The notes under the pieces are model-generated. The model did not search any database, had not been told where the DNA came from, and saw only the letters and a list, made by a program, of their open reading frames with translations. From CAYRVX01 sp964642165 (lineage in GTDB: Bacteria > Planctomycetota > Phycisphaerae > SM23-33), in the NCBI GenBank assembly GCA_964642165.1, contig CAZXOC010000316.1, positions 1-8,309 on the forward strand: 8,309 nucleotides of DNA, read 5' to 3'. Below, piece after piece: positions 1-7,400 of this stretch; positions within the stretch are counted from its first letter, which is position 1; each line of letters starts with the position of its first letter. A program made the position numbers and the translations under genes.

Positions 1-34
1 GCCGCCGCATAAGCCCGGCCTTCTGAGGGAGGCG

Positions 35-46
35 TCAATCAATCAA
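35..46. repeat. Short tetranucleotide repeat (TCAA)3
   Basis: Three exact TCAA units form an AT-rich pocket in a very GC-rich background, inside the gene-free left end. The pocket would suit promoter DNA of a gene running off the left edge on the minus strand, but no good -35/-10 pair was found. Confidence 0.45.
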
Positions 47-107
47 GACTTATGGCCGTTTCGCGGTGTGCGGTGCACCCCAGCAGGGGCCGCGAGAATT
101 TCGCCGG

Positions 108-125
108 AAGTGTCGAAAAGTGTCG
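108..125. repeat. Tandem AAGTGTCG repeat, 10-bp period
   Basis: AAGTGTCG occurs at 108-115 and again at 118-125, two bases apart, so both copies lie on the same face of the helix. It is part of the gene-free stretch 1-187, which otherwise holds GGTGCACC (72-79), CCCC-AGCA-GGGG (78-89), a run of eight G (142-149) and no convincing gene. Confidence 0.5.
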
Positions 126-137
126 CGCTACGGCGCG
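116..137 (-). terminator. Possible weak intrinsic terminator after the 188-1204 gene
   Basis: On the minus strand a 5-bp GC stem (CGCGC, loop CGTA, GCGCG; 124-137) is followed after a few bases by TTTT (116-119), about 50 nt past the stop at 188. The stem is short and the T-run is only four bases, so termination is uncertain. Read on the plus strand the loop would be C(UACG)G, a very stable UNCG-type tetraloop. Confidence 0.25.
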
Positions 138-187
138 CTCAGGGGGGGGCGCTCCATGGGGAACGGCCACTCCGGCGGGCGGGGGCG

Positions 188-1204
188 TCACTTGACGAGC
201 TTCCAGCCGGCTTGGGTGACGTGCAGGGCGGTGTGGCCCTTGTGGGCGTCGTAGACGCGGTGCATCTCGTCGATGCTGTCGAAGTAGCCCACGAGGAAGG
301 CGGCCTGGAACGACCCCCCCGCCCGGACGGGCCGCCCGCCGAACTCCTGGATGAGGCAGACGTAGCCGCGCTGGTGGCACCATGCCTCGTGGACGACTGA
401 CGGCTCGAGCGTCATGCCCGCCAGCCACGGGCCCGCCTTGCCGGACTTCGCGTCCCGCAGGCGATAGGCGCGGATGAAGCGCCGCGGCACGGTGCCGCGA
501 TCGCGGCGGTAGTTGTACCTGGCGTCCGGCGGGAAGTCCCCCAGGAACGCCTTGGCCGGGATGCGGCCGTGGTAGCTCAGGTAGATCTCGCTGAACGTAT
601 CTCCCTTGCGGTGCTTGATATGCCCGGGCATGTCGACGCGGAGGAACATCGCGTCGCTGCTGTTGACGGCGTCGATCCGGTCCATCGACAGGAAGTAGCG
701 CTTGCCGGCGGGGAAGACGAGCACCTGCGTCCAGAGGCTGCCGGCCTTCCGGCCCGGGGCGGCCGTGCGATAGCGGAAGCTCTGCCGGACGGCCACGAAG
801 TCCTTCCCACGGATCACGACGGGCTTCAGCTCGCGGGCCTTCGTGCAGATCTGCGGGCCCTCGATGCTCCGCTTGGGGCGCTTGCCGTGGTAGGCGTTGC
901 CGTAGCGGTAGATCAGCTCGGGGTCGAGCTGGTCGCGGTAGGCCCGATCGCTGCCGGGCTCCATGATCCAATCGACGATGTCCAGCCCGAAGCCGGCGTC
1001 GCGGAAGCCGGTGCGCCGGTCGAGGAAGCTCCCGCCGGCCACGCCGCTGACGTAGCCCTTCTTGCGTACCGCCGCTTCGAGCCGCGGCGTGACGATGCGG
1101 ATCTCGGTGTCGGTCTCGGTCACGCGGCAGTCGCCCCCCACCGCCGGGAGCACCCCGGCGATGAGCACGCAACTGACGGCGGCCGCAAGCATCCAGTCGG
1201 CCAT
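188..1204 (-). CDS. Secreted protein of unknown function (planctomycete-type)
   Basis: The protein has 338 residues. I chose the ATG at 1204 because a strong GAGGAGG-type ribosome site sits 6 nt upstream; an in-frame ATG 11 codons earlier (1237) would bury that site. Residues 1-24 look like a signal peptide: a hydrophobic core from about residue 6 to 22 ending AVGG, so the mature protein is probably periplasmic or secreted. The mature part alternates short hydrophobic stretches with charged residues, as in an all-beta protein, and has no other membrane segment. Visible landmarks are FLDRRTG (60-66), EGPQICT (115-121), DMPGHIKHR near the middle and WCHQRGYVC (275-283), which has two cysteines that could pair after export. 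I recognise no named enzyme family; the look resembles uncharacterised secreted planctomycete proteins, perhaps a carbohydrate-binding beta-sandwich (inference). It is divergent from the sulfatase at 1341, which hints at a shared role. Confidence 0.85.
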   Translation of the reverse strand: MADWMLAAAVSCVLIAGVLPAVGGDCRVTETDTEIRIVTPRLEAAVRKKGYVSGVAGGSFLDRRTGFRDAGFGLDIVDWIMEPGSDRAYRDQLDPELIYRYGNAYHGKRPKRSIEGPQICTKARELKPVVIRGKDFVAVRQSFRYRTAAPGRKAGSLWTQVLVFPAGKRYFLSMDRIDAVNSSDAMFLRVDMPGHIKHRKGDTFSEIYLSYHGRIPAKAFLGDFPPDARYNYRRDRGTVPRRFIRAYRLRDAKSGKAGPWLAGMTLEPSVVHEAWCHQRGYVCLIQEFGGRPVRAGGSFQAAFLVGYFDSIDEMHRVYDAHKGHTALHVTQAGWKLVK

Positions 1205-1210
1205 GACGTG

Positions 1211-1219
1211 CCTCCTCTC
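1211..1219 (-). promoter_or_regulatory. Ribosome binding site of the 188-1204 gene
   Basis: On the minus strand this reads GAGAGGAGG and lies 6 nt before ATG 1204. It is the strongest Shine-Dalgarno match in the window and is the reason for choosing 1204 over the in-frame ATG at 1237. Confidence 0.8.
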
Positions 1220-1236
1220 GCCGCCCGCGGGGGCCA

Positions 1237-1250
1237 CCCGGCCGGCCGGG
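1237..1250. repeat. 14-bp perfect palindrome in the divergent intergenic region
   Basis: CCCGGCCGGCCGGG is its own reverse complement. It is flanked by a 9-bp direct repeat CGCCCGCGG at 1222-1230 and 1260-1268. It lies between the two divergent start codons, upstream of the sulfatase -35 box and within the leader or promoter of the minus-strand gene. It could be an operator, but GC-rich palindromes also arise by chance in such a genome. Confidence 0.4.
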
Positions 1251-1275
1251 GGCGACCATCGCCCGCGGTGGCGGG

Positions 1276-1304
1276 TTGTGGCCTGTCGCGAATCGCCCTA
1301 TGAT
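1276..1304 (+). promoter_or_regulatory. Sigma70-type promoter of the sulfatase gene
   Basis: A -35-like TTGTGG (1276-1281, 3 of 6 consensus positions) and a -10-like TATGAT (1299-1304, 5 of 6) are separated by exactly 17 nt. Transcription would start near 1311, giving a leader of about 30 nt that contains the ribosome site. The palindromic hexamer TCGCGA occurs at 1286-1291 in the spacer and again at 1310-1315 at the expected start point, so a repressor could act here (inference). Confidence 0.5.
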
Positions 1305-1327
1305 CGCGGTCGCGAGCAACCTGGAAC

Positions 1328-1335
1328 AAGGAGAA
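1328..1335 (+). promoter_or_regulatory. Ribosome binding site of the sulfatase gene
   Basis: AAGGAGAA lies 5 nt before ATG 1341. It fixes the start directly ahead of the twin-arginine signal peptide; the same frame is open back to an ATG at 1062, but that would run through the neighbouring gene and its promoter. Confidence 0.8.
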
Positions 1336-1340
1336 CCGCA

Positions 1341-2801
1341 ATGGCCGCTCGGATCAACCGAAGAAGCTTCCTGCGTTGGGCGGGTGCCGGTGCGGCGTCG
1401 CTGGCGGCGCCGCGCCTGGGGCTCGGCGCGGGCGAGAAGCGCCCCGACGTCCTGTTCCTCGCCTTCGACGACCTGAACGACTGGATCGGCTGCCTGGGCG
1501 GGCACGGCGACGCCAAGACGCCCCACTTCGACGCGCTGGCCAAGCGGGGGATGCTCTTCACCAACGCCCACTGCGCCGCGCCGCTGTGCAACGCGTCGCG
1601 CGCGGCCTTGATGAGCGGCATCCGTCCCGCCACGAGCGGCGTGTACCTGAACCCCCAGCCCTGGCGGCCGGTCATGAAGGACGTCGTCACGCTGCCGCAG
1701 CACTTCATGGCCCACGGGTACAAGGCCATCGGCAGCGGGAAGATCTACCACGGCGCGTTCCCGGACCCGGCGAGCTGGCACGAGTACTGGCCCAGCCAGA
1801 AGCGGAACCGCCCCGGCGACCCCGTGCCGCCGAACCGCCCGCTCAACGGCATCCCGGGGACCGCCCACTTCGACTGGGGCCCCGTCGACGTCAAGGACGA
1901 GGACATGGGCGACTGGCAGGTCGCCGACTGGACGCGGAAGCAGCTCGCCCGGAAGCACGACAAGCCGCTGTTCCTGGCGTGCGGCATCTTCCGCCCGCAC
2001 CTGCCCTGGTACGTGCCGCGGAAGTACTTCGACCTGTTCCCGCCCGACAAGGTCACGCTGCCGAAGGTCAAGAAGGACGACCTGGACGACGTGCCGGAGA
2101 TCGGCCGGAAGATCGCCCGCCCCCAGGGCGACCACGCCAAGGTCATCCGCACCGACAACTGGCGCAAGGCGGTCAGCGGCTACCTTGCGTCGATGGCCTT
2201 CGCCGACGCCTGCCTGGGGCGCGTGCTGGAGGCCCTCGACAGCGGCCCGTACGCCAAGGACACCATCATCGTCCTGTGGGGCGACCATGGCTGGCACCTC
2301 GGCGAGAAGCTCCACTGGCGCAAGTTCACGCTGTGGGAGGAGGCGACGCGGTGCCCGTTGATGGTCGTCGCGCCCGGCGTGACCCGGCCCGGCGGCGTCT
2401 GCCGCAAGCCGGTCAACCTGCTCGATATCTACCCGACGCTGGTCGACCTGTGCGGCCTGAAGCCCAATCGCCGCCTGGAGGGCCGAAGCCTCCTGCCCCT
2501 CCTGAAGGACCCCGACGCCGAGTGGGACCGGCCGTCGCTGTGCACGTACCAGCGCGGCAACCACTCCCTGCGCGACGAGCGCTGGCGCTACATCCGCTAC
2601 CGCGACGGCTCGGAGGAGCTGTACGACCACGGCCGCGACGAGATGGAGTGGACCAACCTCGCGGGCGAGACCCGGTACGACGACGTCAAGAAGCGTCTCG
2701 GCAAGTGGCTGCCGAAGAGCGACGCGCCGGACGCCCCGCGCGCCAAACGCCGGGGAGGGAAGGGCAAGACCAAGGGCAAGAAGGCCAAGGCGCGCGAATG
2801 A
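1341..2801 (+). CDS. Tat-exported sulfatase, iduronate-2-sulfatase-like
   Basis: A 486-residue type I sulfatase, which hydrolyses a sulfate ester using a formylglycine made from an active-site cysteine. The start at 1341 follows AAGGAGAA by 5 nt. It opens with a twin-arginine signal, NRRSFLRW (6-13), followed by an alanine-rich hydrophobic stretch. Metal-site aspartates are D43-D44 in AFDDLND. The modification motif is C83-N-A-S-R87, the CxAxR form rather than the commoner CxPSR. Further landmarks are GKIYHG (K134, H137), FRPHLPW (H220), GDHGWHLGE (D315, H316) and K328. The C-terminal part (about 403-445) has the RYIRYRDG...EELYDHGRDEMEWTNLA pattern typical of the iduronate-2-sulfatase branch (SulfAtlas S1_7-like, by memory). 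Substrate is not determined; a sulfated uronate or other sulfated polysaccharide is plausible. The last 22 residues are a Lys/Arg/Gly-rich tail, unusual for the family. It diverges from the gene at 188-1204 and converges on 2851-3486. Confidence 0.95.
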   Translation: MAARINRRSFLRWAGAGAASLAAPRLGLGAGEKRPDVLFLAFDDLNDWIGCLGGHGDAKTPHFDALAKRGMLFTNAHCAAPLCNASRAALMSGIRPATSGVYLNPQPWRPVMKDVVTLPQHFMAHGYKAIGSGKIYHGAFPDPASWHEYWPSQKRNRPGDPVPPNRPLNGIPGTAHFDWGPVDVKDEDMGDWQVADWTRKQLARKHDKPLFLACGIFRPHLPWYVPRKYFDLFPPDKVTLPKVKKDDLDDVPEIGRKIARPQGDHAKVIRTDNWRKAVSGYLASMAFADACLGRVLEALDSGPYAKDTIIVLWGDHGWHLGEKLHWRKFTLWEEATRCPLMVVAPGVTRPGGVCRKPVNLLDIYPTLVDLCGLKPNRRLEGRSLLPLLKDPDAEWDRPSLCTYQRGNHSLRDERWRYIRYRDGSEELYDHGRDEMEWTNLAGETRYDDVKKRLGKWLPKSDAPDAPRAKRRGGKGKTKGKKAKARE

Positions 2802-2850
2802 TGCGCCGCGCGCGCCGAGGCCGCCGGGCGCAAGGTGGGTCCGTGCGCGG

Positions 2851-3486
2851 TCAGCCAGGCGCCCGCGCCCGCCTCACCGCGACGGGACGACCCTGGCGGC
2901 GCCACCGGCGGAGATTCCTGCGGACGCCGCGGACCGCCAGGAACACGCCGATCCCCATGAGAATGGGCATGGTCGGCAGCCACGCCCGGACGAACCAGCG
3001 CCACACGTCGCGGAGGACCTGCGCGATCGACCCGCTCGGCCGCAGCGCCGCCAGCAGGAAGTCATCCACGAAGGCGACCATCAGCAGGCCGAAGAACGGG
3101 ACGGGCCAGAAGAGCATGTAGGCCAGGCGGAACCGCCCGGCGGCGGCCCAGTGGTCGAGCCTGTCCGACCGGCTCCGGGGGCGGTGGAAGGCCCCGTGGA
3201 CCAGGTGCAGGACGACCGCCCAGGCCACGTAGGGCAGGGCGACCAGCGCGGCGTCTCGCCAGAGGGCCTCGGACAGCGGCGGCGTGCGGAACCGGCGCAT
3301 CTTGGCCTCCACCTCCTCCGGCGGCGCGGAGGGGTCCACCGCGATGGTCCAGTACGTGTTCGCCCGCCGGAAGGCCGTCGTCAGCCACAGCGGCGAGGTC
3401 ATCGCAAGGACGGACGCGAAGTTCAGCGCCAGCATCCCGCCCAGGCGTCGGAGGAACTCGCCCCGCGGCATGTCGCCCTCGGTCAT
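2851..3486 (-). CDS. Integral membrane protein of unknown function
   Basis: A 211-residue protein with four likely membrane-spanning stretches: about residues 18-37, 79-98, 121-147 (long, may be a broken or re-entrant helix, with D141-D142 inside FVDDF) and 168-187. The loop at 38-78 contains a proline/glutamate-rich piece, and the C-terminus (188-211) is strongly basic, which by the positive-inside rule would lie in the cytoplasm. I see no enzymatic motif and cannot name a family. The stop is 49 bp from the convergent sulfatase stop. The start is ambiguous: ATG 3486 has GGAGG 12 nt upstream, while the internal ATG at 3471 has GAGGG 4 nt upstream; I kept the longer form. It lies 32 bp downstream of the amidase gene and is probably the last gene of the minus-strand cluster. 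GC-ending codon preference supports this frame over the overlapping open frame at 3062-3514. Confidence 0.75.
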   Translation of the reverse strand: MTEGDMPRGEFLRRLGGMLALNFASVLAMTSPLWLTTAFRRANTYWTIAVDPSAPPEEVEAKMRRFRTPPLSEALWRDAALVALPYVAWAVVLHLVHGAFHRPRSRSDRLDHWAAAGRFRLAYMLFWPVPFFGLLMVAFVDDFLLAALRPSGSIAQVLRDVWRWFVRAWLPTMPILMGIGVFLAVRGVRRNLRRWRRQGRPVAVRRARAPG

Positions 3487-3518
3487 ACGCGTTTCCCGCC
3501 TCCGTCATGGGCATCGGC

Positions 3519-4385
3519 TCATCGGCCGCCCACCTGGAGGCGCAATCCGGGGAGACACGCCAGCGGCACGGCGACGCGGACGGTCTTGATGGGGCAGCAG
3601 TGCTGGCCGAAACGCGTCTCGCCGATCAGCCCGAGGAGCTTCATCGCGTTGAACTCGTCGAGGACGCCCGCGCGGTCGATGAGCGTCATCATGGCGACGG
3701 CGGCGTCGCGGACGGCGTCCTCGAGGCGCTCGGCGGCCCCCACCGCCATCACGCGGTCGCCCCGGTAGATGAGGATGTGGTCGCTGAGGGGCTGCGGCTC
3801 GACGGCCACGCGCATCGTCACCGTGGCGGCTACCTCGAGGCCCTGCCCGCCGATCTCGCCGTCGCCCATGACGGCGTGCACGTCGCCGAGCACGAATCGC
3901 CCGCCCGGCTGGTGGATGGGAATGACCACCGCCGCGCCGGGGGCGACGTCGTTGGTGTCCATGTTGCCGCCGAAGGGCCCGGCGTCCATGGTGTTCCACG
4001 CCCCCGCCGCCGGCGCGACGCCCAGCACGCCGATCATCGGCGCGATCGGGACCTCGATGCCGTGGAAGCGCGCCTCGCCCTCGCGGATCTCGACGGCCTG
4101 CTGGCCGCCCTCCCAGCCGGCCGACACGTGGCCGGGCGATTCGCACGCCACGTCGAGGATGTCGAAGCGCAGCGCCTGCCCCGGCTGGGCGCCCGCGACG
4201 GCGATCGGCCCGGTCGCCGGGTTGGGCGCCTCGGCCCGCGTCGGCCCCGGCCCGACGAACCGATCGGCCGCGCTGCGGCAGCGGACCTCCAGCGTCGCGC
4301 CCGGCGGCACGTCCATCGCCGCCGGCGTATTCGCCGCCAGATCACATACGAACCGATCGCTGTCGATGCGAATCACGTCTGCCAT
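3519..4385 (-). CDS. Acetamidase/formamidase family protein (FmdA/AmdA)
   Basis: The 288-residue protein belongs to the FmdA_AmdA family, whose members hydrolyse formamide, acetamide or related short amides to ammonia and the carboxylic acid. Family landmarks occur in order: NPATGPI (55-61), a PGQALRFDILD strand (68-78), PMIGVLGVAP (116-125), the glycine-rich GPFGGNMDTND (136-146), LGDVHAVMGDGEIGGQGLEV (166-185, with D168, H170, D175 and E177 as likely metal or catalytic residues) and a C-terminal KTVRVAVP. There is no signal peptide, so it should be cytoplasmic. The length fits the short bacterial form of the family. The start at 4385 is supported by AGGGGA 7 nt upstream and by the family N-terminus; the same frame stays open upstream through the whole preceding gene, so an automatic caller could extend it wrongly. 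It begins 29 bp after the stop of the 1270-residue gene. The true amide substrate cannot be told from sequence. Confidence 0.93.
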   Translation of the reverse strand: MADVIRIDSDRFVCDLAANTPAAMDVPPGATLEVRCRSAADRFVGPGPTRAEAPNPATGPIAVAGAQPGQALRFDILDVACESPGHVSAGWEGGQQAVEIREGEARFHGIEVPIAPMIGVLGVAPAAGAWNTMDAGPFGGNMDTNDVAPGAAVVIPIHQPGGRFVLGDVHAVMGDGEIGGQGLEVAATVTMRVAVEPQPLSDHILIYRGDRVMAVGAAERLEDAVRDAAVAMMTLIDRAGVLDEFNAMKLLGLIGETRFGQHCCPIKTVRVAVPLACLPGLRLQVGGR

Positions 4386-4414
4386 CGCTCCATCCCCTGC
4401 GAGGCCCGGCCGCT

Positions 4415-7400
4415 TCACCGGCCCGCCTCCACCACGCGGAAGACCGCCACCGCGCCGCTGTCCGTCCCGATCGCGACGTGCTCGACGCCGTCGGCGCCGG
4501 AGAGGCGCTCGATGGCTGTGGCCCGTCCCGTCACACTCGCCGAGGCCGCGAGCCTTCCGGCCGCGTCCAGGACGCGAACGCGCCCGTCGCGGCAGCCCAG
4601 CACAACCCGCGCCCGCCGGCCGCCCTTCGGCCGCACGCAGGCCAGCACCTCCGCCGCGCTCGTCAGCCGCCGCGCCCAGACCTTCCCGCATCGGGCGTCC
4701 AGGGCGACGACCATCCCGTGCGACGTGGCCGCGACGATCTCCTTCTTCCGGTCGCCGTCGAGGTCGCGGACGTCGAGGTCCGTCATCGTCCGGGCGGGGA
4801 TGCGCGGGCCCGGGCCGAAGTTCGCCGCGTGCAGCGGCTTGCCCTCGCCCGTCCAGACGCACACGCGGTTCCACGTGCCGTTGATCTCGCTGATGATCTC
4901 GCGCGTCCCGTCGCCGTCGAGGTCCTCCCAGAACAGGTGGTGGCGGTTCATGCTCGACCAGCCGGGCATGTACGTGTGGCCGGGGGGCACCTGGATGAAG
5001 CCGCGCGGGCTCGGATCGAGCGTGCGGCTGTTGAGGATCGCCACCGAGTTCCACCCGTTGTACTTGCGTGCGGCCAGCAGGTTCCGCGTGCCGCCGGGCG
5101 CATCGACGAGGCGGAAGGTCGAGACCTTGCCCCAGAACTGCGGCAGGCGGCGGACGAGCCGCCCGCGCTCGTCGAGGATCTCCAGCGTGCACGCGCTGCC
5201 GACGAAGGCCTGGCTGTTCCCATCCAGGAACACGCCCGTGTGCAGCCCGTGGATGCCCTCGTGCCCGGGGGCGGACTTGTACCAGTAGGTCTTGCCCGCG
5301 CGCCGCACGGCGGGGTCCATCTGAGAGACGAAGACCCACCGCCGCCGCCCGGCCGTGTCGAAGGCGATGACCTTCTCGTCCGCGCAGCCGACCAGGAGCA
5401 GGCGCGCCTGCGGCCACCAGCGGAGCAGCCGGACCTTGCCGTCGGCGGCGAGCGTCCGCCGCGCCCTGCCGTCGAGCGTCAGGAGGTGGACGCGCTTGCC
5501 CTCCGCGACGGCGAGGATCGGCCCGCCCTCGGCCGGGATCGCCTCCATGTCGACTATCCGCGAAGGGAGCTTCGCCGTCGCGCGGGGCGCCCGGCGAGGC
5601 ACATCCGGCGGCGCCGGCGGGGCGTCCCCGGAAGGGAGCTTCTTCCGCAGGTCCTGCGCCTTGGCGAGTGCCGCGGCGAGGTCCTTGCGCAGTCGCGCTC
5701 GCTCGCCGGCCAGGCACGCCGCGGCGTGGACGACGTGGCGCCCGGGCTGGAGCTCGATCCGCACGAGCCCGTCTCCCGTCGCGGCGACGGAGAGCTTGCC
5801 GTCGAGCTCGGCGTTCGTCCCCGGCTCCAGGGCCAGGGACAGGATCGTCTTCTCGCTCGCCACGACGTGGGTGACGCACTCGCCGAGGTCCCATACCACG
5901 TCGACGGGTCGGTCCGCCGCCAGGAGCCCGCCGAGCCGCCGGGCGCCGATGCCGAAGACGTGGTCGTCCGCCAGGAGGGCCAGCCGGGCCTTGAGGTCGC
6001 CGTCGTCGGCGTGCGTGACGGCCAGGGCCGAGGCGGGCAGTCTCAGGATCGCGCGCTCGGGCCCGCCGCGCAGGCAGTCGGCCCCGCGCGCGGGGTCGCC
6101 GGGCCCCAGGGCCAGCAGGGAGAAGAAGGTCTTCCGCCGCCCCGCTTCGACCGGCCCGAGCCACCGCATGGTCCAGCGTCGCCCCGCGCCGGTCGTCCGC
6201 AGCGGATCGCACGCGTGGATCCGGGCGCGGCGGGCCGCCGGCTTGCCGTCGGCGACGGACGTCACGCGGACGTCGAGCCGCCCCGGGGCGACGCGCCGGG
6301 CGCGGCCCTCCGTCTGCCACTCGATGCAGGCCTCCGCGTTGCGGCTGGGCTTGCGGAACGTCAGCTCGTCCACGAGCAGCGCGTAGCGCCCGACGCGATG
6401 CACCAGCGTCCGGCGCCAGTTGGCGAAGGCGGCGTTCGGCACCTCGGTGACGGCGAAGGAGCTGCGGCCGACCATGCCGTGGTGCCGCAGGGCCGCGTCC
6501 ATCGCGATCCGGGGCTCCATCAGGCCGTCGACCCGCGTGAGGACCTGGTTGGTGTAGCCCCGCAGGATCGTGAAGCCGTCGAGGCGGAACTCCAGGACGG
6601 CGGCGGCGTGGTAGGCATTGCGCGACGCGCCGTTGAAGCCGTCCAGCAGGACGAAGTCGTCGCCGCCCGCGGGCCCGCTGCGGAAGCTGGCGAACTCGAA
6701 GCTCTCCGCCTGCGGCAGGCCGCTGCGCCGCGCCTTCCACTTCGGCTCCGGCAGGCGGTGGACGGTCCACCGGCCCACCAGGTCGTGCGGGGGCTCGGGC
6801 TTGAGGCGCTCGTCCGGCCAGAACGACTGTCCCACGCGGAAGACCTTCGTGTCCACGCCGGTGCGGTCGCGGTAGGTCAGCCAGCGCCCGTCCCCCGTCA
6901 GGTAGGCCGCCTTGTGCAGGAAGCCGATCGACGCGCTGCGCAGCGCCCAGTCGGGCGTGCGCCCGGAGATGAGCGCCTCCTGCCCACGGAGCAGCGTCGC
7001 CAGCACGCCGTTGCGCAGCGGCACGCGGTCGCCGGTCAGGACCAGGTACGTCAGGATCGGCGCGACGGCGGTGTTGTACCAGAACAGGTTGTCGCTCTCG
7101 CCGGAGACCCACGCGTGGCTGTGCAGCGGGCGAAAGTGGTTCCTCGCCGCCTCCAGGCAGCGCCGCCAGGTCGCGTGCGGGTAGTACGCCTGGAAGTACC
7201 GCGCGAGGCAGTAGAGCGACACGGCCGCCCACTGGTGGTGGCGGCTGCCGACGCACGCCGGGGGCTTGGCCGAGCGCGCCGCGTACGCCCATTCCGCCGA
7301 CCAGTGCTCGAGCTGCTTCGCGAAGGCCCGCGTGACGCGCAGCCGGTCGGCGTCGCTGAAGACGTCGCTCTCCTCGATCAGGTCCCACAGGCAGATCATC

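Noticed and set aside
1..10. Minus-strand ATG at 10 with AGAAGG 8 nt upstream, perhaps the start of a gene leaving the left edge
   Set aside because: Only three codons are visible; cannot be supported without more sequence.
52..195. 47-codon plus-strand ORF beginning ATG GCC GTT
   Set aside because: No ribosome site, weak codon bias and low-complexity Gly-rich end; likely chance in GC-rich DNA.
39..2630. Minus-strand open frame of 863 codons covering the left gene and most of the sulfatase antisense
   Set aside because: It is Arg/Pro/Ala-rich, has no recognisable domain, and lies antisense to a clear sulfatase and out of phase with a signal-peptide protein; a GC-rich shadow frame.
2802..2850. 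Bidirectional terminator between the convergent genes
   Set aside because: The 49 bp are rich in GC repeats but hold no stable stem followed by a T-run on either strand.
1376..3121. Plus-strand open frame of 581 codons overlapping the sulfatase
   Set aside because: Low-complexity Arg/Pro/Gly translation in a shifted phase of the sulfatase, with no ribosome site at its start.
3507..5288. Plus-strand open frame of 593 codons opposite the amidase and large exoprotein
   Set aside because: Antisense to genes with clear family motifs; His/Arg/Pro-rich with no domain.
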